From Candidatus Gastranaerophilales bacterium (GTDB taxonomy: Bacteria; Cyanobacteriota; Vampirovibrionia; Gastranaerophilales; Gastranaerophilaceae), in NCBI GenBank assembly GCA_944324175.1, contig CALUVH010000015.1, positions 1 to 42,835 of the forward strand: a DNA stretch of 42,835 nt. Reading direction: 5' to 3'. Under the pieces are notes generated by a model. The model did no database searches, was not told the origin of the DNA, and saw only the letters and a program-made list of their open reading frames with translations. Both the position numbers and the translations under genes were made by a program. This document shows positions 27,579 through 36,337 of the stretch, one piece after another (within the stretch, counting starts at the first letter, position 1; each line of letters opens with the position of its first letter).

Positions 27579-30449
27579 ATGTGTTTTTATTATTGTATGG
27601 GGCATAACATTCAAATTTCAAATACAAACTATGTAGAACAATACAAAAATACGCTAAACTCGAAGACTCAAGGTAATAATGTCTTTAAAAAGCCTGTGTC
27701 TTCATCAATTGAAAGTGTCCCGAATATAACTCCTGATTATAATGTCCAAGTGCCAATCGGATATCAAAAAATCAAAGATCTGGCATTACCATACGATTTA
27801 AAAGCATCTTGGTATAAACTTGCAAATGGTCAAAATGTTATTATAATACCTAAAGAAGGGACAACAGTCGTAAAAAGTTATGTGAAAACCGGTTCCATGA
27901 ATGAGCCTGATAATTTGCGAGGTATTAGTCATTATATTGAACATAACTTATTTAATGGTTCTGAAGGTTTGGAAGCAGGAGAATTTTTTGAGCGAGTTGA
28001 TGATATGGGTGCTAGTACAAATGCGGCTACTGGGTTTGCAGAAACTAATTATTACATAAGTTCTAATTTACTGAAAAAGGACGATTTGGAACAAAAAATT
28101 AAACTCCATGCGTCAATGCTTCAATCGCCACGTTTTGCGGTTGATATGTTGGAAAAAGAAAAAGGAATTGTTAATTCTGAGATAAATATGATTTTGTCAG
28201 ATCCGCAAAATATTGGATTTAACAGAGTTATTAAAAGTTTGTACGGAATAAATTCTACGTCGACAGATTTAATAGGAGGTTCAACTCAGAATATTACAAA
28301 CTTAACTCGTGATGATGTTGTAAGTTATTTTGATAGAAATTATTACCCTGCAAATATGGTGACAGTGGTGTCTGGTGAGGTTGATCCTGATGAGACAATG
28401 AGCTTGATCTCTAAGTATTTCAATTCCAAAAAACTGCCTCCGGCAAGTCGTAATTATGAAAAATTAACCCCAACTCAAAGTCCAAAACGTGAAGATTTGA
28501 TTTCTGATAAGGCCTATTCAACCGGTATTTATGTTGGTTTTAACGGTCCTGCAAATAATGATGCCAAGGGACAAGTGTTAATTCAGGCACTTGCAAAAAT
28601 TTTAACTGATTCAAAGAATTCTCGTATTTCGAATGAGGCTAGAAAATACAATACAGACGTATTTATGAATGTCGAGACAGTAAGTAACAAACCAGATGAT
28701 GGGCTAGCTATTATATTTGATTCAGAAACTACAGAGGAAAATTCAGCACCTGTATTGAGGATAATCGGTAGTAAAATTGATGAATTAAAATATAAATTGC
28801 CAACTAACGAGGAAATGAATTGGGTTAAAAAAAGTCTTAAAAAAGAGTTTGCTTCAAGATTTGAATGTTCAGAAGACTTAAACACACTTGTAGGTAGTTG
28901 CGTTTTGGATGGAATTTTTAACAGTATAAACGATTATGAAAAAATTGTTGATAACTTGACTCCCCAAGATATTTCAGATGCGGCAAGAAAATATTTGGAC
29001 ACTCAAAAAGCTGCTATTGTACTGATTCATCCTGATTCTGTAGATGAAGCTACAATTCGTAAAAATCATGTGTCGGCTCAAAATATTACCTTCACCGGGA
29101 ACATAGAAAAAAATACGAGTAATAACAATAATATCAAAAAAGCTTTAAATATTAACAATGTAAAACAATATAAATTGTCAAATAATATGGTCGTAGTGAC
29201 CAATGATGTAAAGACTAATAATTGCAAATTTTTACTATCAATAGATGCTCCGCTTCCTGCGAATGTAAATCCTGTAACTCCTATTATTCTTGGCAAAATG
29301 TTAAATGCTGGTTCAGCATTCAGAAATGAATCTGATTATTTAAAAGAACTTGATAATGATGCTATTAGCGTGGGATTTTCAGCTGGAGAAAAAGCAATAT
29401 CCACTAGTGGATCATTTTGTGCAGAAGACCTCGAAAAAACTTTGAATGCAATTAATGAGGTTTTGTATAATCCAAGACTTTTTGAAGCAACTTTTGAAAT
29501 TGCTAAATCACAGCTGAAAGACGGATTAGCCCTTGCTGAAAAAACGCCGGTTGAAAAATTGTATAAAGATCTTTTCCCAAATGATAATTATGGTGCGACT
29601 AATGATGATTTGAAAGAAGCATTGAAAACAGTTACTTTAGCTGATGTTAAAGGACTTTATCAGTATATTATGCAAAATCCGAGTGCCACATTGGTGATTT
29701 CTGCGCCATTTAGTAAGCGTCCTGAAATGTTTAACATACTAGTCAATAAAATGGCATGTACAAGACCGTTTGATGAGTTAAAAATTAAAAAATTTGATAA
29801 TTATGAACCGATAGCTCAGACAAAGGTTTTAACAGATGTTCATAATAAAAATCAAGCTGATATTATTGAAGCGTTTAAATTTAAAAATAACGGTAACTTG
29901 AAGGACGATGTCACTGTTTTACTACTTAATACAATATTAGGAGGCAATTCTTCATCTAGATTATTTAATGATTTACGAGAGCAACAAAAACTTGCTTATT
30001 CGGTGCGATCTAGAGTAAACTATTACAAAAATACGGGTGTTTTAATGCTGCGTATAGGGACAACTACGGAGAATAAAACTACAAACGAGCAAAGCTATGA
30101 TAATGTTCAGAAATCTATTGACGGTTTTAATAAACATATTCAAAAAATAAAAAGTGAAAAAGTTAGTGAAAAAGAACTTGAAAATGCAAAATTGTACTGC
30201 AAGAATATGGTGCTTTCAGCTAATGAAGATGTTGCAGGTAAAACAAGTAGTCTTGAGTCTGGATTGTATGATTATTATGGGTTGAATAAAGAAAATTTGA
30301 TTTTAGAAATGATTGATAAAATCACAGTAGATGACATTTACAACGCGGCAAACAATATCTTTAATTCAAAACCTGTGTATTCTATTAATGCGACTCAAAA
30401 TACACTTGATGCTAACAAAGATTATTTCGCAAGATTAGAAACAGTTTAG
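27579..30449 (+). CDS. M16-family zinc metallopeptidase, two fused halves
   Basis: 956 residues from the first ATG; 27597 is an alternative start, and neither has a clear ribosome site. The N-terminal half is the active M16 unit: inverted zinc motif HYIEH (near residue 118 from the first ATG), with the third ligand about 75 residues on in EKEKGIVNSEIN. The second half, from about 520 (KQYKLSNNMVVVTND), lacks the zinc motif but keeps the C-terminal SSRLFNDLREQQKLAYSV signature. This is the usual active-plus-inactive clamshell. Such enzymes degrade peptides. No signal peptide is present, so it would be cytosolic unless exported otherwise. The first ~65 residues are low-complexity. Its stop overlaps the convergent nupC gene by four bases. 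Confidence 0.9.
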   Translation: MCFYYCMGHNIQISNTNYVEQYKNTLNSKTQGNNVFKKPVSSSIESVPNITPDYNVQVPIGYQKIKDLALPYDLKASWYKLANGQNVIIIPKEGTTVVKSYVKTGSMNEPDNLRGISHYIEHNLFNGSEGLEAGEFFERVDDMGASTNAATGFAETNYYISSNLLKKDDLEQKIKLHASMLQSPRFAVDMLEKEKGIVNSEINMILSDPQNIGFNRVIKSLYGINSTSTDLIGGSTQNITNLTRDDVVSYFDRNYYPANMVTVVSGEVDPDETMSLISKYFNSKKLPPASRNYEKLTPTQSPKREDLISDKAYSTGIYVGFNGPANNDAKGQVLIQALAKILTDSKNSRISNEARKYNTDVFMNVETVSNKPDDGLAIIFDSETTEENSAPVLRIIGSKIDELKYKLPTNEEMNWVKKSLKKEFASRFECSEDLNTLVGSCVLDGIFNSINDYEKIVDNLTPQDISDAARKYLDTQKAAIVLIHPDSVDEATIRKNHVSAQNITFTGNIEKNTSNNNNIKKALNINNVKQYKLSNNMVVVTNDVKTNNCKFLLSIDAPLPANVNPVTPIILGKMLNAGSAFRNESDYLKELDNDAISVGFSAGEKAISTSGSFCAEDLEKTLNAINEVLYNPRLFEATFEIAKSQLKDGLALAEKTPVEKLYKDLFPNDNYGATNDDLKEALKTVTLADVKGLYQYIMQNPSATLVISAPFSKRPEMFNILVNKMACTRPFDELKIKKFDNYEPIAQTKVLTDVHNKNQADIIEAFKFKNNGNLKDDVTVLLLNTILGGNSSSRLFNDLREQQKLAYSVRSRVNYYKNTGVLMLRIGTTTENKTTNEQSYDNVQKSIDGFNKHIQKIKSEKVSEKELENAKLYCKNMVLSANEDVAGKTSSLESGLYDYYGLNKENLILEMIDKITVDDIYNAANNIFNSKPVYSINATQNTLDANKDYFARLETV

Positions 30450-31732
30450 TTGAACAATATCCCCACAATTGCTGCAGACATATAACAAGTTAAAGTTCCG
30501 CAAATTAATGCTCTGACACCTAGTCTTGCGAGGTTTTTACGTTGATTTGGTGCTAATTCACCTATTCCTCCGAGTTGAATTGCAATAGATCCGAAGTTTC
30601 CAAAACTGCAAAGTGCAAAGCAAGCTATAAGGTAGCTTTTAGGTGATAGTTGTTGCGGTAAATTTGATAAATCAACATAAGCAACCATTTCGTTTAATAC
30701 AAGTTTAGTTCCCATAAGACTTCCGACGGTTGTCGCTTCGTTTATAGGAACTCCCATAAAGTATGCAAATATAGCAAAAATCTTACCTAAAATCATTTTT
30801 AGTGAAAGATGAGTAAGATCAACACCAATACCTGTTAGGTTAAAATGAAGGTATTTTACCAGAATATTACCAAAATTCGCCAGAATCCAGTCTACCATAG
30901 CTACTAACGCAACGAGGGCTAAAATCATTGCAACAACATTAATCGCTACCTTCATACCTTCAGAGGCGCCTGCTGAAATTGCATCAAATAAATTTATGTA
31001 TGGACGACGCCTTTTACTGAATTTGATTTGAATATCTTCACTGGTCTCCGGTGTGTGTGTTTCGGGATAAACTATTTTGGATATTACAAGAGCTCCAGGA
31101 GCAGCCATTATTGATGCGGCAAGCAGATATTGAGCTGGAATACCCAAACCTATGTAAATTGGCATTGTAGCCCCTGAAATACAAGCCATACTTCCTGCCA
31201 TAGACGCTAACAACTCAGAGCGTGTGAGTTTAGCCAAATATGGTCTAATCATGATTTGTGCTGCAATTTGTCCTACAAAGGCACTTGCAACATTAGATAG
31301 TGCTTCTGCTCCGCTTACGGACATTAATTTGTTCATAGCTTTTCCAAATATAGGTACAATACGTTGCATAATACCGTAGTAGTAAAGTATATTAACTAAT
31401 ATCATCATGAAAATTAATGAACATATTAACTGTAGCGCAAACACATTTGCACCCGAGCTGAATACAGCGTCCAATTTTGCATTATCGATTAAAGGACCAA
31501 ATACAAAATATCCGCCTTCTTTTGCAAAATCCAATATTTTTTGGATGAATAATCCTATATTAAAAAATATTGCTCGTCCGAGAGGTACTTTAAAAATAAA
31601 TACAGCCAGCAATACTTGTAGTAAAAATCCCATGCCGACTGTCTTGTAATTTATTGCTTTCTTGTTATTTGACATCAAATAGCAAATTCCAAATATCAAT
31701 ACTATCCCGAGTAATCCAAAAAATCTTTCCAT
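30446..31732 (-). CDS. nupC: Concentrative nucleoside transporter (NupC/CNT family)
   Basis: A 428-residue inner-membrane symporter for nucleosides. Multiple hydrophobic segments are spread along the chain. The family hallmarks seen are GGYFVFGPL near 75, SGAEALSNVASAFVGQIAAQIMIRPY in the core, and CFALCSFGNFGSIAIQLGGIGELAPNQR near the C-terminus. Length matches bacterial CNTs. It probably brings in purine or pyrimidine nucleosides with H+ or Na+. Its stop codon overlaps that of the convergent peptidase gene, with no terminator between. Confidence 0.93.
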   Translation of the reverse strand: MERFFGLLGIVLIFGICYLMSNNKKAINYKTVGMGFLLQVLLAVFIFKVPLGRAIFFNIGLFIQKILDFAKEGGYFVFGPLIDNAKLDAVFSSGANVFALQLICSLIFMMILVNILYYYGIMQRIVPIFGKAMNKLMSVSGAEALSNVASAFVGQIAAQIMIRPYLAKLTRSELLASMAGSMACISGATMPIYIGLGIPAQYLLAASIMAAPGALVISKIVYPETHTPETSEDIQIKFSKRRRPYINLFDAISAGASEGMKVAINVVAMILALVALVAMVDWILANFGNILVKYLHFNLTGIGVDLTHLSLKMILGKIFAIFAYFMGVPINEATTVGSLMGTKLVLNEMVAYVDLSNLPQQLSPKSYLIACFALCSFGNFGSIAIQLGGIGELAPNQRKNLARLGVRALICGTLTCYMSAAIVGILFN

Positions 31733-31770
31733 TTCTACCCTTTAATAAAATTTATTTTACCTCTTTATTA

Positions 31771-31806
31771 TACAAAAAAAGGAGCTAACTTAACTCCTTT
31801 TTTTTG
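31771..31806. terminator. Terminator of the starch synthase gene
   Basis: GGAG (31781-31784) pairs with CTCC (31794-31797), extended by the flanking A7 and T8 runs that pair with each other. It lies directly 3' of the minus-strand GT5 gene and upstream of nupC. Confidence 0.75.
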
Positions 31807-31835
31807 TAAATGTGATAAAAATTAACTTTAAATTT

Positions 31836-34769
31836 TTATGCAGCGACAGCAACCTCAGGTAAATCTTCTCTATTGAATCCGAGTTTATCGGTATATTCAA
31901 AGATAGATCCTTTTTTGCCAGGTTGATTCCAACTGAAATCAACTTGTAAATCGTTAGCTACCATTTGTTTGTAACTGTCGTAATCGTAGAAGTACATTTT
32001 GAGGGCTTCTACCATCTTGTCGTACACCGCATCTTCACTAGGGTATGCTGCTAAAAATCCTGTTACACCGTCTACAATTGTGTCGTGGAATCCTCCTACA
32101 TCAGTTGCAATTACAGGAGTTCCTTTTGCAAAACATTCACCTTGAATTAATCCGCATGGTTCGTAATCTGAAGGTCCCATAAAGAATGTGCTGGCTGACA
32201 TTATTGCAGGGTTTGGTAAGTTGCCTTTTAAAGCTATGGTTCTGTCTATACGTGCTTTGTTTGAACCAAAATCAGGGTTTTTGAGTTCGTTTAGATATAC
32301 CAACTCATCAGCACTTTCAGGAGGTCCGCCTGCTAAAATTATCGGCATCGGTTTTCCTGGGAATAAATTTTCCCAATTATCAAACAATTTGAAAGTTGCA
32401 CCTTTTAAATGTTTTAAACCTTTTTGTGATGAAAGTCTGTGAGCGAAAGAAATTAATGGTGCGTTCAAGAAATCTTCTTCTGAAATGTATGTGTTACCTG
32501 CATCAGGTCTAACTATTTCAGGACCATTTTTATAGTTTTTATCTATTACAAGTGGTTTAAAGTATTGTTGATAGAAAAGACGTTTGTTTTCACGGCGCTT
32601 TTCCATAACTTCGTCTATTGGAGTATTTTCGTCATATACATTGAGTTCTAATCCTTTGACGTAGTTGTTCTTTGATATTGCTTTCATATTAACTTTGTTT
32701 TTATCTAAGCCGTTTAGAATGCCACCAATTGTACCTGTGTGTTTTCTGCGTTGTAGAAGCGGATACAAAATTCTGGATTGCATTGGATCGTTAATACATT
32801 CATTTGCATGGTTAGGAGATACAATTTCAAACCAATCTGCTAATGAGGCTCCTAAGAAAAGATTATTGTAATGTTTATCACCGGTTTTACGTTTTAATAA
32901 AACCGTATTCCACATATCATCATTTGTATCTTGGGATTTTCTCAGACCGCTTTCTGCGTGTTGAGTGATTGCAATAGCGTAATTATCATATAAAGTGTTA
33001 ATTACATTTTCCGTAACGTGATTTTTGGCTAGTAATGAACCGCTTCCTCCGTTGGTATTACCTTGTACTCCAAGGTTATGACCTATCATTAATAGCGGCA
33101 TATCTTTCATTGCTTCATAGACATTTTTATCTAGTTCATTGTATGCATATTCCATAGGGGCACGATATCTCAAAAGACCCGCCATTGAGCCGGCATGCCA
33201 GTCGTTTAATATCATGGAGTTTGGCGCTTTTACATCCTTAAATGCTTTGTTATCAATAATTTTGATGTTTTCAACGCCTGTGTTTTGTGAATTTAGAGCT
33301 GATGCAACTTTATATTTTGCGAGTGTGTATACAGCTTTTGTTAAAAATGCAAATTTTTCTGTTTCTTCTGCAAAAGTTGTTGAATCGTACAAATCATCTT
33401 TAAAGTAGTCATTGTTTTTTACAAAAATAAGTGTTTTTGTCTTGTCAGAGTCAGGAATTTTTATTTTTGTACTGAAAAATTCTACTTTTTCATGTAATTG
33501 TTTTCCATTTCTGTATGTTGGGATATTTATTTCTGCGAGTTTGTCTAGTTTAAATACATCTTTGCCGTATTTGTATGTGTACTGAGTTTCTGTTTTATCG
33601 TTTAACGGATTATATTCTGTTATAGCTTTGAATTCTCCTTGGTTTTTCTTTAAATACATTGGCACAAATGTAGGTGCATCTATTCCCATTTTTTCAAAGT
33701 TATCTTGCAAGTCTACAGGAACAACTCCCAATCCGCCTTTTTTAATAGGTGCATATTCAGCTGTTATTGCCCATTGTGAAGTGAGTTGAGGGTGTTTTTC
33801 TTTGTAGTTTTTGATATCTCTTATTGTATCTTCAGCACTTCTGTCCAGCCTGATTGAAGCAGCACTTTCAATGTTTTTCATTGCTTCTGCTGATTTAGTA
33901 ACGTCGATTTTCTTTTGCCAATCGAGGACTGTCATTAGGCGGAGATCGTAATAAGGTTCTGTATACAGTTTCATAAGAGGGCTTGTGTGACCGCTAACCG
34001 CATCTTTTGCATCTCTAGCATTTTCCATTGCTTCTGATATTCTTCCATCATAGGCGTATGCAGTGTTTCGTGCTTCGTATGCAACACTTCTTGCTTCATT
34101 TGCTATGCCTGTGACTTCATTAGCTTTATTGATGGCTTTTTCCGGATTATCTATTATTGAAATAGCTTTATTTTTAGCTGTGTTAATTTCGTCTTCGCTA
34201 AATCCTTGCTCTTTTATTCTTTCTTTATTGTTTTTCAAAAATTCATTGATACCTAAGCCTGTACCGATACCTAGTAGCGCAGTAGTTAATATTGACTGCT
34301 TTGATACCGGAATTGTTGTATTTGCTGATGTTTCAGATTTGATATGTTTGGTTGCTTCTTCTACGGCTTCTTTTATTTGTTTTTCAATATCAAGTTTTTT
34401 AATCTTACCTGAAAGGTCAGTAATTGATTCTTGAATACCGTTTAGTAATTGTGTATTTGCCTTTTTCCCTTTTTTATAAGCTAACGGAATACCAATGGCG
34501 CTAGTTATAATTGCTGCTGAGCCTGTCACAAGACCACCATATTTTACAGCCATATCTTTAATACTGTTTTTATTTTCCTGTTTAGTTTTAGAACTTATAT
34601 ATTCATCTTTATTTGGTTGCGTTTGAAGTTGTGTTTTAGGATCGTTTTTAATGCTTGCGTCCTCACTTTTTACCGTTTTGGACGGTTGCGCAATTGAATT
34701 TTGATAATTGACTTTTGTTTGACTAAAGGATGCCAATAAATTTGTTTTCGGTTGAATTTCTATACTCAT
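31836..34769 (-). CDS. GT5 starch/glycogen synthase with long N-terminal membrane/coil extension
   Basis: 977 residues, about twice the length of bacterial GlgA (~480). From about 330 the GT5 catalytic region is recognisable: KKGGLGVVP (343-351, the K-x-G-G-L ADP-glucose site), LNDWHAGSM, and the C-terminal PSDYEPCGLIQGECFAKGTPVIATDVGG block with the catalytic glutamate. Insertions between these blocks account for part of the excess. Residues 1-65 are polar and Gln/Lys-rich. Two hydrophobic segments (about 78-97 and 158-176) suggest membrane anchoring. Between and after them lie coiled-coil-like Glu/Ala/Lys helices up to ~330. Expected role: alpha-1,4-glucan chain elongation. No other glycogen gene is adjacent. 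Start behind AAAAGGTG. Confidence 0.87.
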   Translation of the reverse strand: MSIEIQPKTNLLASFSQTKVNYQNSIAQPSKTVKSEDASIKNDPKTQLQTQPNKDEYISSKTKQENKNSIKDMAVKYGGLVTGSAAIITSAIGIPLAYKKGKKANTQLLNGIQESITDLSGKIKKLDIEKQIKEAVEEATKHIKSETSANTTIPVSKQSILTTALLGIGTGLGINEFLKNNKERIKEQGFSEDEINTAKNKAISIIDNPEKAINKANEVTGIANEARSVAYEARNTAYAYDGRISEAMENARDAKDAVSGHTSPLMKLYTEPYYDLRLMTVLDWQKKIDVTKSAEAMKNIESAASIRLDRSAEDTIRDIKNYKEKHPQLTSQWAITAEYAPIKKGGLGVVPVDLQDNFEKMGIDAPTFVPMYLKKNQGEFKAITEYNPLNDKTETQYTYKYGKDVFKLDKLAEINIPTYRNGKQLHEKVEFFSTKIKIPDSDKTKTLIFVKNNDYFKDDLYDSTTFAEETEKFAFLTKAVYTLAKYKVASALNSQNTGVENIKIIDNKAFKDVKAPNSMILNDWHAGSMAGLLRYRAPMEYAYNELDKNVYEAMKDMPLLMIGHNLGVQGNTNGGSGSLLAKNHVTENVINTLYDNYAIAITQHAESGLRKSQDTNDDMWNTVLLKRKTGDKHYNNLFLGASLADWFEIVSPNHANECINDPMQSRILYPLLQRRKHTGTIGGILNGLDKNKVNMKAISKNNYVKGLELNVYDENTPIDEVMEKRRENKRLFYQQYFKPLVIDKNYKNGPEIVRPDAGNTYISEEDFLNAPLISFAHRLSSQKGLKHLKGATFKLFDNWENLFPGKPMPIILAGGPPESADELVYLNELKNPDFGSNKARIDRTIALKGNLPNPAIMSASTFFMGPSDYEPCGLIQGECFAKGTPVIATDVGGFHDTIVDGVTGFLAAYPSEDAVYDKMVEALKMYFYDYDSYKQMVANDLQVDFSWNQPGKKGSIFEYTDKLGFNREDLPEVAVAA

Positions 34770-34999
34770 ACAAACACCTTTTTACTTTTCATTACTACGT
34801 ATCAAGTCAAAATCCGTAAAAACTTCTTTTTGCTAAAATGAGTATTCATTTTTAAAAGTTGTTACAAATCTTCACCCAAGGTTATCTAAGAGACCATAGC
34901 CAATTGTTAGCATGAATATTTTTTGAAGTCAATCAAAAAAGTTGCCCCATTGGGGGATTTTGATGAAAAAATAATGTATATTTTTTTTGAAAAATTTCC

Positions 35000-35028
35000 T
35001 TGACAATAAAAAATGTTCTTGTTATAGT
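35000..35028 (+). promoter_or_regulatory. Strong sigma-70 promoter of tRNA-Lys
   Basis: A perfect TTGACA (35000-35005) and TATAGT (35023-35028) are separated by 17 bases. Transcription should start near 35035, about 30 bases before the tRNA. Confidence 0.82.
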
Positions 35029-35063
35029 AAACGTATTGACGAAATGAATAGCAAATAATGCTT

Positions 35064-35136
35064 GCGCTTGTAGCTCAGCAGGTAGAGCACTCCCCTTTTA
35101 AGGGATAGGTCGCGCGTTCGAATCGCGCCAAGCGCA
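35064..35136 (+). tRNA. tRNA-Lys (anticodon TTT)
   Basis: The acceptor GCGCTTG (35064-35070) pairs perfectly with CAAGCGC (35129-35135), discriminator A. The anticodon arm is CTCCC/GGGAT, with a mismatched outer pair, around the loop CTTTTAA, giving TTT. The D-arm AGCTCAGCAGGTAGAG and T-loop GTTCGAA are present. No CCA is encoded. It lies immediately upstream of the phage-tail-like cassette and is a plausible integration target, but no second copy of its 3' end is visible downstream. Confidence 0.95.
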
Positions 35137-35137
35137 T

Positions 35138-35169
35138 AAAAAAGAGGATCCAGAGATCCTCTTTTTTTT
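35138..35169 (+). terminator. Terminator of tRNA-Lys
   Basis: AAAAAAGAGGATC pairs with GATCCTCTTTTTT around CAGA, followed by more T. It separates the tRNA transcript from the tail cassette. Confidence 0.92.
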
Positions 35170-35283
35170 ATGTTGAATGTATCAATTTAGGTAAAGAGTT
35201 TATTAAATTTATATAGTATAGTGTATATTTTTTCGACGACTTGAGGTTTTTAGAATAATTCGTTATATTGAGAATGGCCGGAG

Positions 35284-35376
35284 TTGGCATACAAAGGTTT
35301 AGCTGTTTTAAAGCATTTGCATAAGGCTTTTCCAGAACAGATTGTCAACATTGATGGGGGGCTTGGCATTGAATAA
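35284..35376 (+). other. Possible short ORF or gene remnant leading into the tail cassette
   Basis: An open frame from a TTG at 35284 runs 30 codons (MAYKGLAVLKHLHKAF, then PEQIVNIDGGLGIE) to TAA at 35374-35376. Its composition looks protein-like, and its stop overlaps a TTG (35369) that could start the next gene. It has no good start or ribosome site and may be the tail of a lost phage gene, or chance. Confidence 0.3.
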
Positions 35377-35725
35377 ATATTTATATTGTTGCGGGCGTAA
35401 TCAGGTTTGTAAAGTTTATGATTTGCCTGTGAATTTTGGAGCATGGAAACGGTTATATTTTTTAGATGAGTGTGCTATGTGCAAACGTTCGGTTGCTGTA
35501 TTGCAATTTTGTAGTGCTAGAGGCGAGGTTAAGACTTTAAAAAGAGCTGTTGGTCAAAAAGCTGTAGAATTGCGTGATAAATTGACACTGAAAGTATTAA
35601 TTTTTAAAGGAAATTTGTCGAAAGGTACGATAGCTGATGAACGTCGTTTTTATAATAATTTTGGAGTTATTTACAATTTTAATAACAAAAGAATCGGTAC
35701 AAATGCTGAGTTTGTAAAAATGTGA
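35354..35725 (+). CDS. Cys-rich phage-like protein at the head of the tail cassette
   Basis: About 123 residues from the ATG at 35354. A TTG at 35369, just behind a GGGGGG run, would give 118 residues and is also plausible; the ATG has no ribosome site. The N-terminal half carries CCGRNQVC and DECAMC, a spacing that could hold a zinc finger or treble clef. The rest is basic with beta-strand character (KLTLKVLIFKG). Not recognised as a family. It is first in the same-strand tail cassette, seven bases before the tail-terminator gene. A structural or regulatory phage role is inferred only from place. Confidence 0.6.
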   Translation: MGGLALNKYLYCCGRNQVCKVYDLPVNFGAWKRLYFLDECAMCKRSVAVLQFCSARGEVKTLKRAVGQKAVELRDKLTLKVLIFKGNLSKGTIADERRFYNNFGVIYNFNNKRIGTNAEFVKM

Positions 35726-35732
35726 GGGAAAA

Positions 35733-36287
35733 ATGGGAACCAATGAAGTAAAAAAATATATTTATGATTATTTAATAGATAAATTAATTGAGAATTTCCC
35801 ACGGTATTTCCAGTTAATGGAACGTGTTGATTATGAAATTTTTTGGGGACAACTTAGTGATTTAATTTCAGATAAAATATATGTAACAATAGTTGATAAG
35901 CGAATTTCAAAGGTAGGTAAACGCTATGAAGAATACTTGAAAAACGGAAAGTATTACCGTAGAAGAACAAAAAAAATGTTTGTTAATTTCGAAGTATATG
36001 TTCAGGCGTCTGAGGATTTTTATCATAAAGCTGATTTTGCTACTGTTGAAGTTATTGAATTTATTGAATCGCTTTTTACCGAAACTCAAGAAACATTTAA
36101 CTTTTTTTTGCAAAAAGGGATTGTAATTAAAGAATTAGAAGCGTCTGATATTAGGGATTTTAGTAGGCTAAATCTAAAGACGCAAGAATTTAGAAAAGAA
36201 ATTGAAATTCCTTTTGAATATGAGGAAATATTTGAATATATTCCAGAGTTTGGTAATGATTTAGAAACTGATATTAATGTATTGTAG
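35733..36287 (+). CDS. Tail terminator (neck)-like phage protein
   Basis: A 184-residue acidic protein with several aromatic-rich helices and strands (MFVNFEVYVQASEDF). Its size and its place directly before the sheath gene match tail-completion/neck-terminator proteins of contractile tails (LIC_12616-like group), which cap the tube and sheath at the head-proximal end. No sequence motif is decisive, so the assignment is largely positional. In a capsid-less particle the same protein would form the cap. Ribosome site GTGAGGG, five bases before ATG. Confidence 0.55.
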   Translation: MGTNEVKKYIYDYLIDKLIENFPRYFQLMERVDYEIFWGQLSDLISDKIYVTIVDKRISKVGKRYEEYLKNGKYYRRRTKKMFVNFEVYVQASEDFYHKADFATVEVIEFIESLFTETQETFNFFLQKGIVIKELEASDIRDFSRLNLKTQEFRKEIEIPFEYEEIFEYIPEFGNDLETDINVL

Positions 36288-36337
36288 TTGTACTACAGTT
36301 TATTATTGTGCGTACTTTTAAATGAAAAGGAGAACTG

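Noticed and set aside
34900-34980. CCCC-ATT-GGGG hairpin as a terminator or riboswitch
   Set aside because: Stem of only four pairs, weak T tract, and no neighbouring gene end that needs it.
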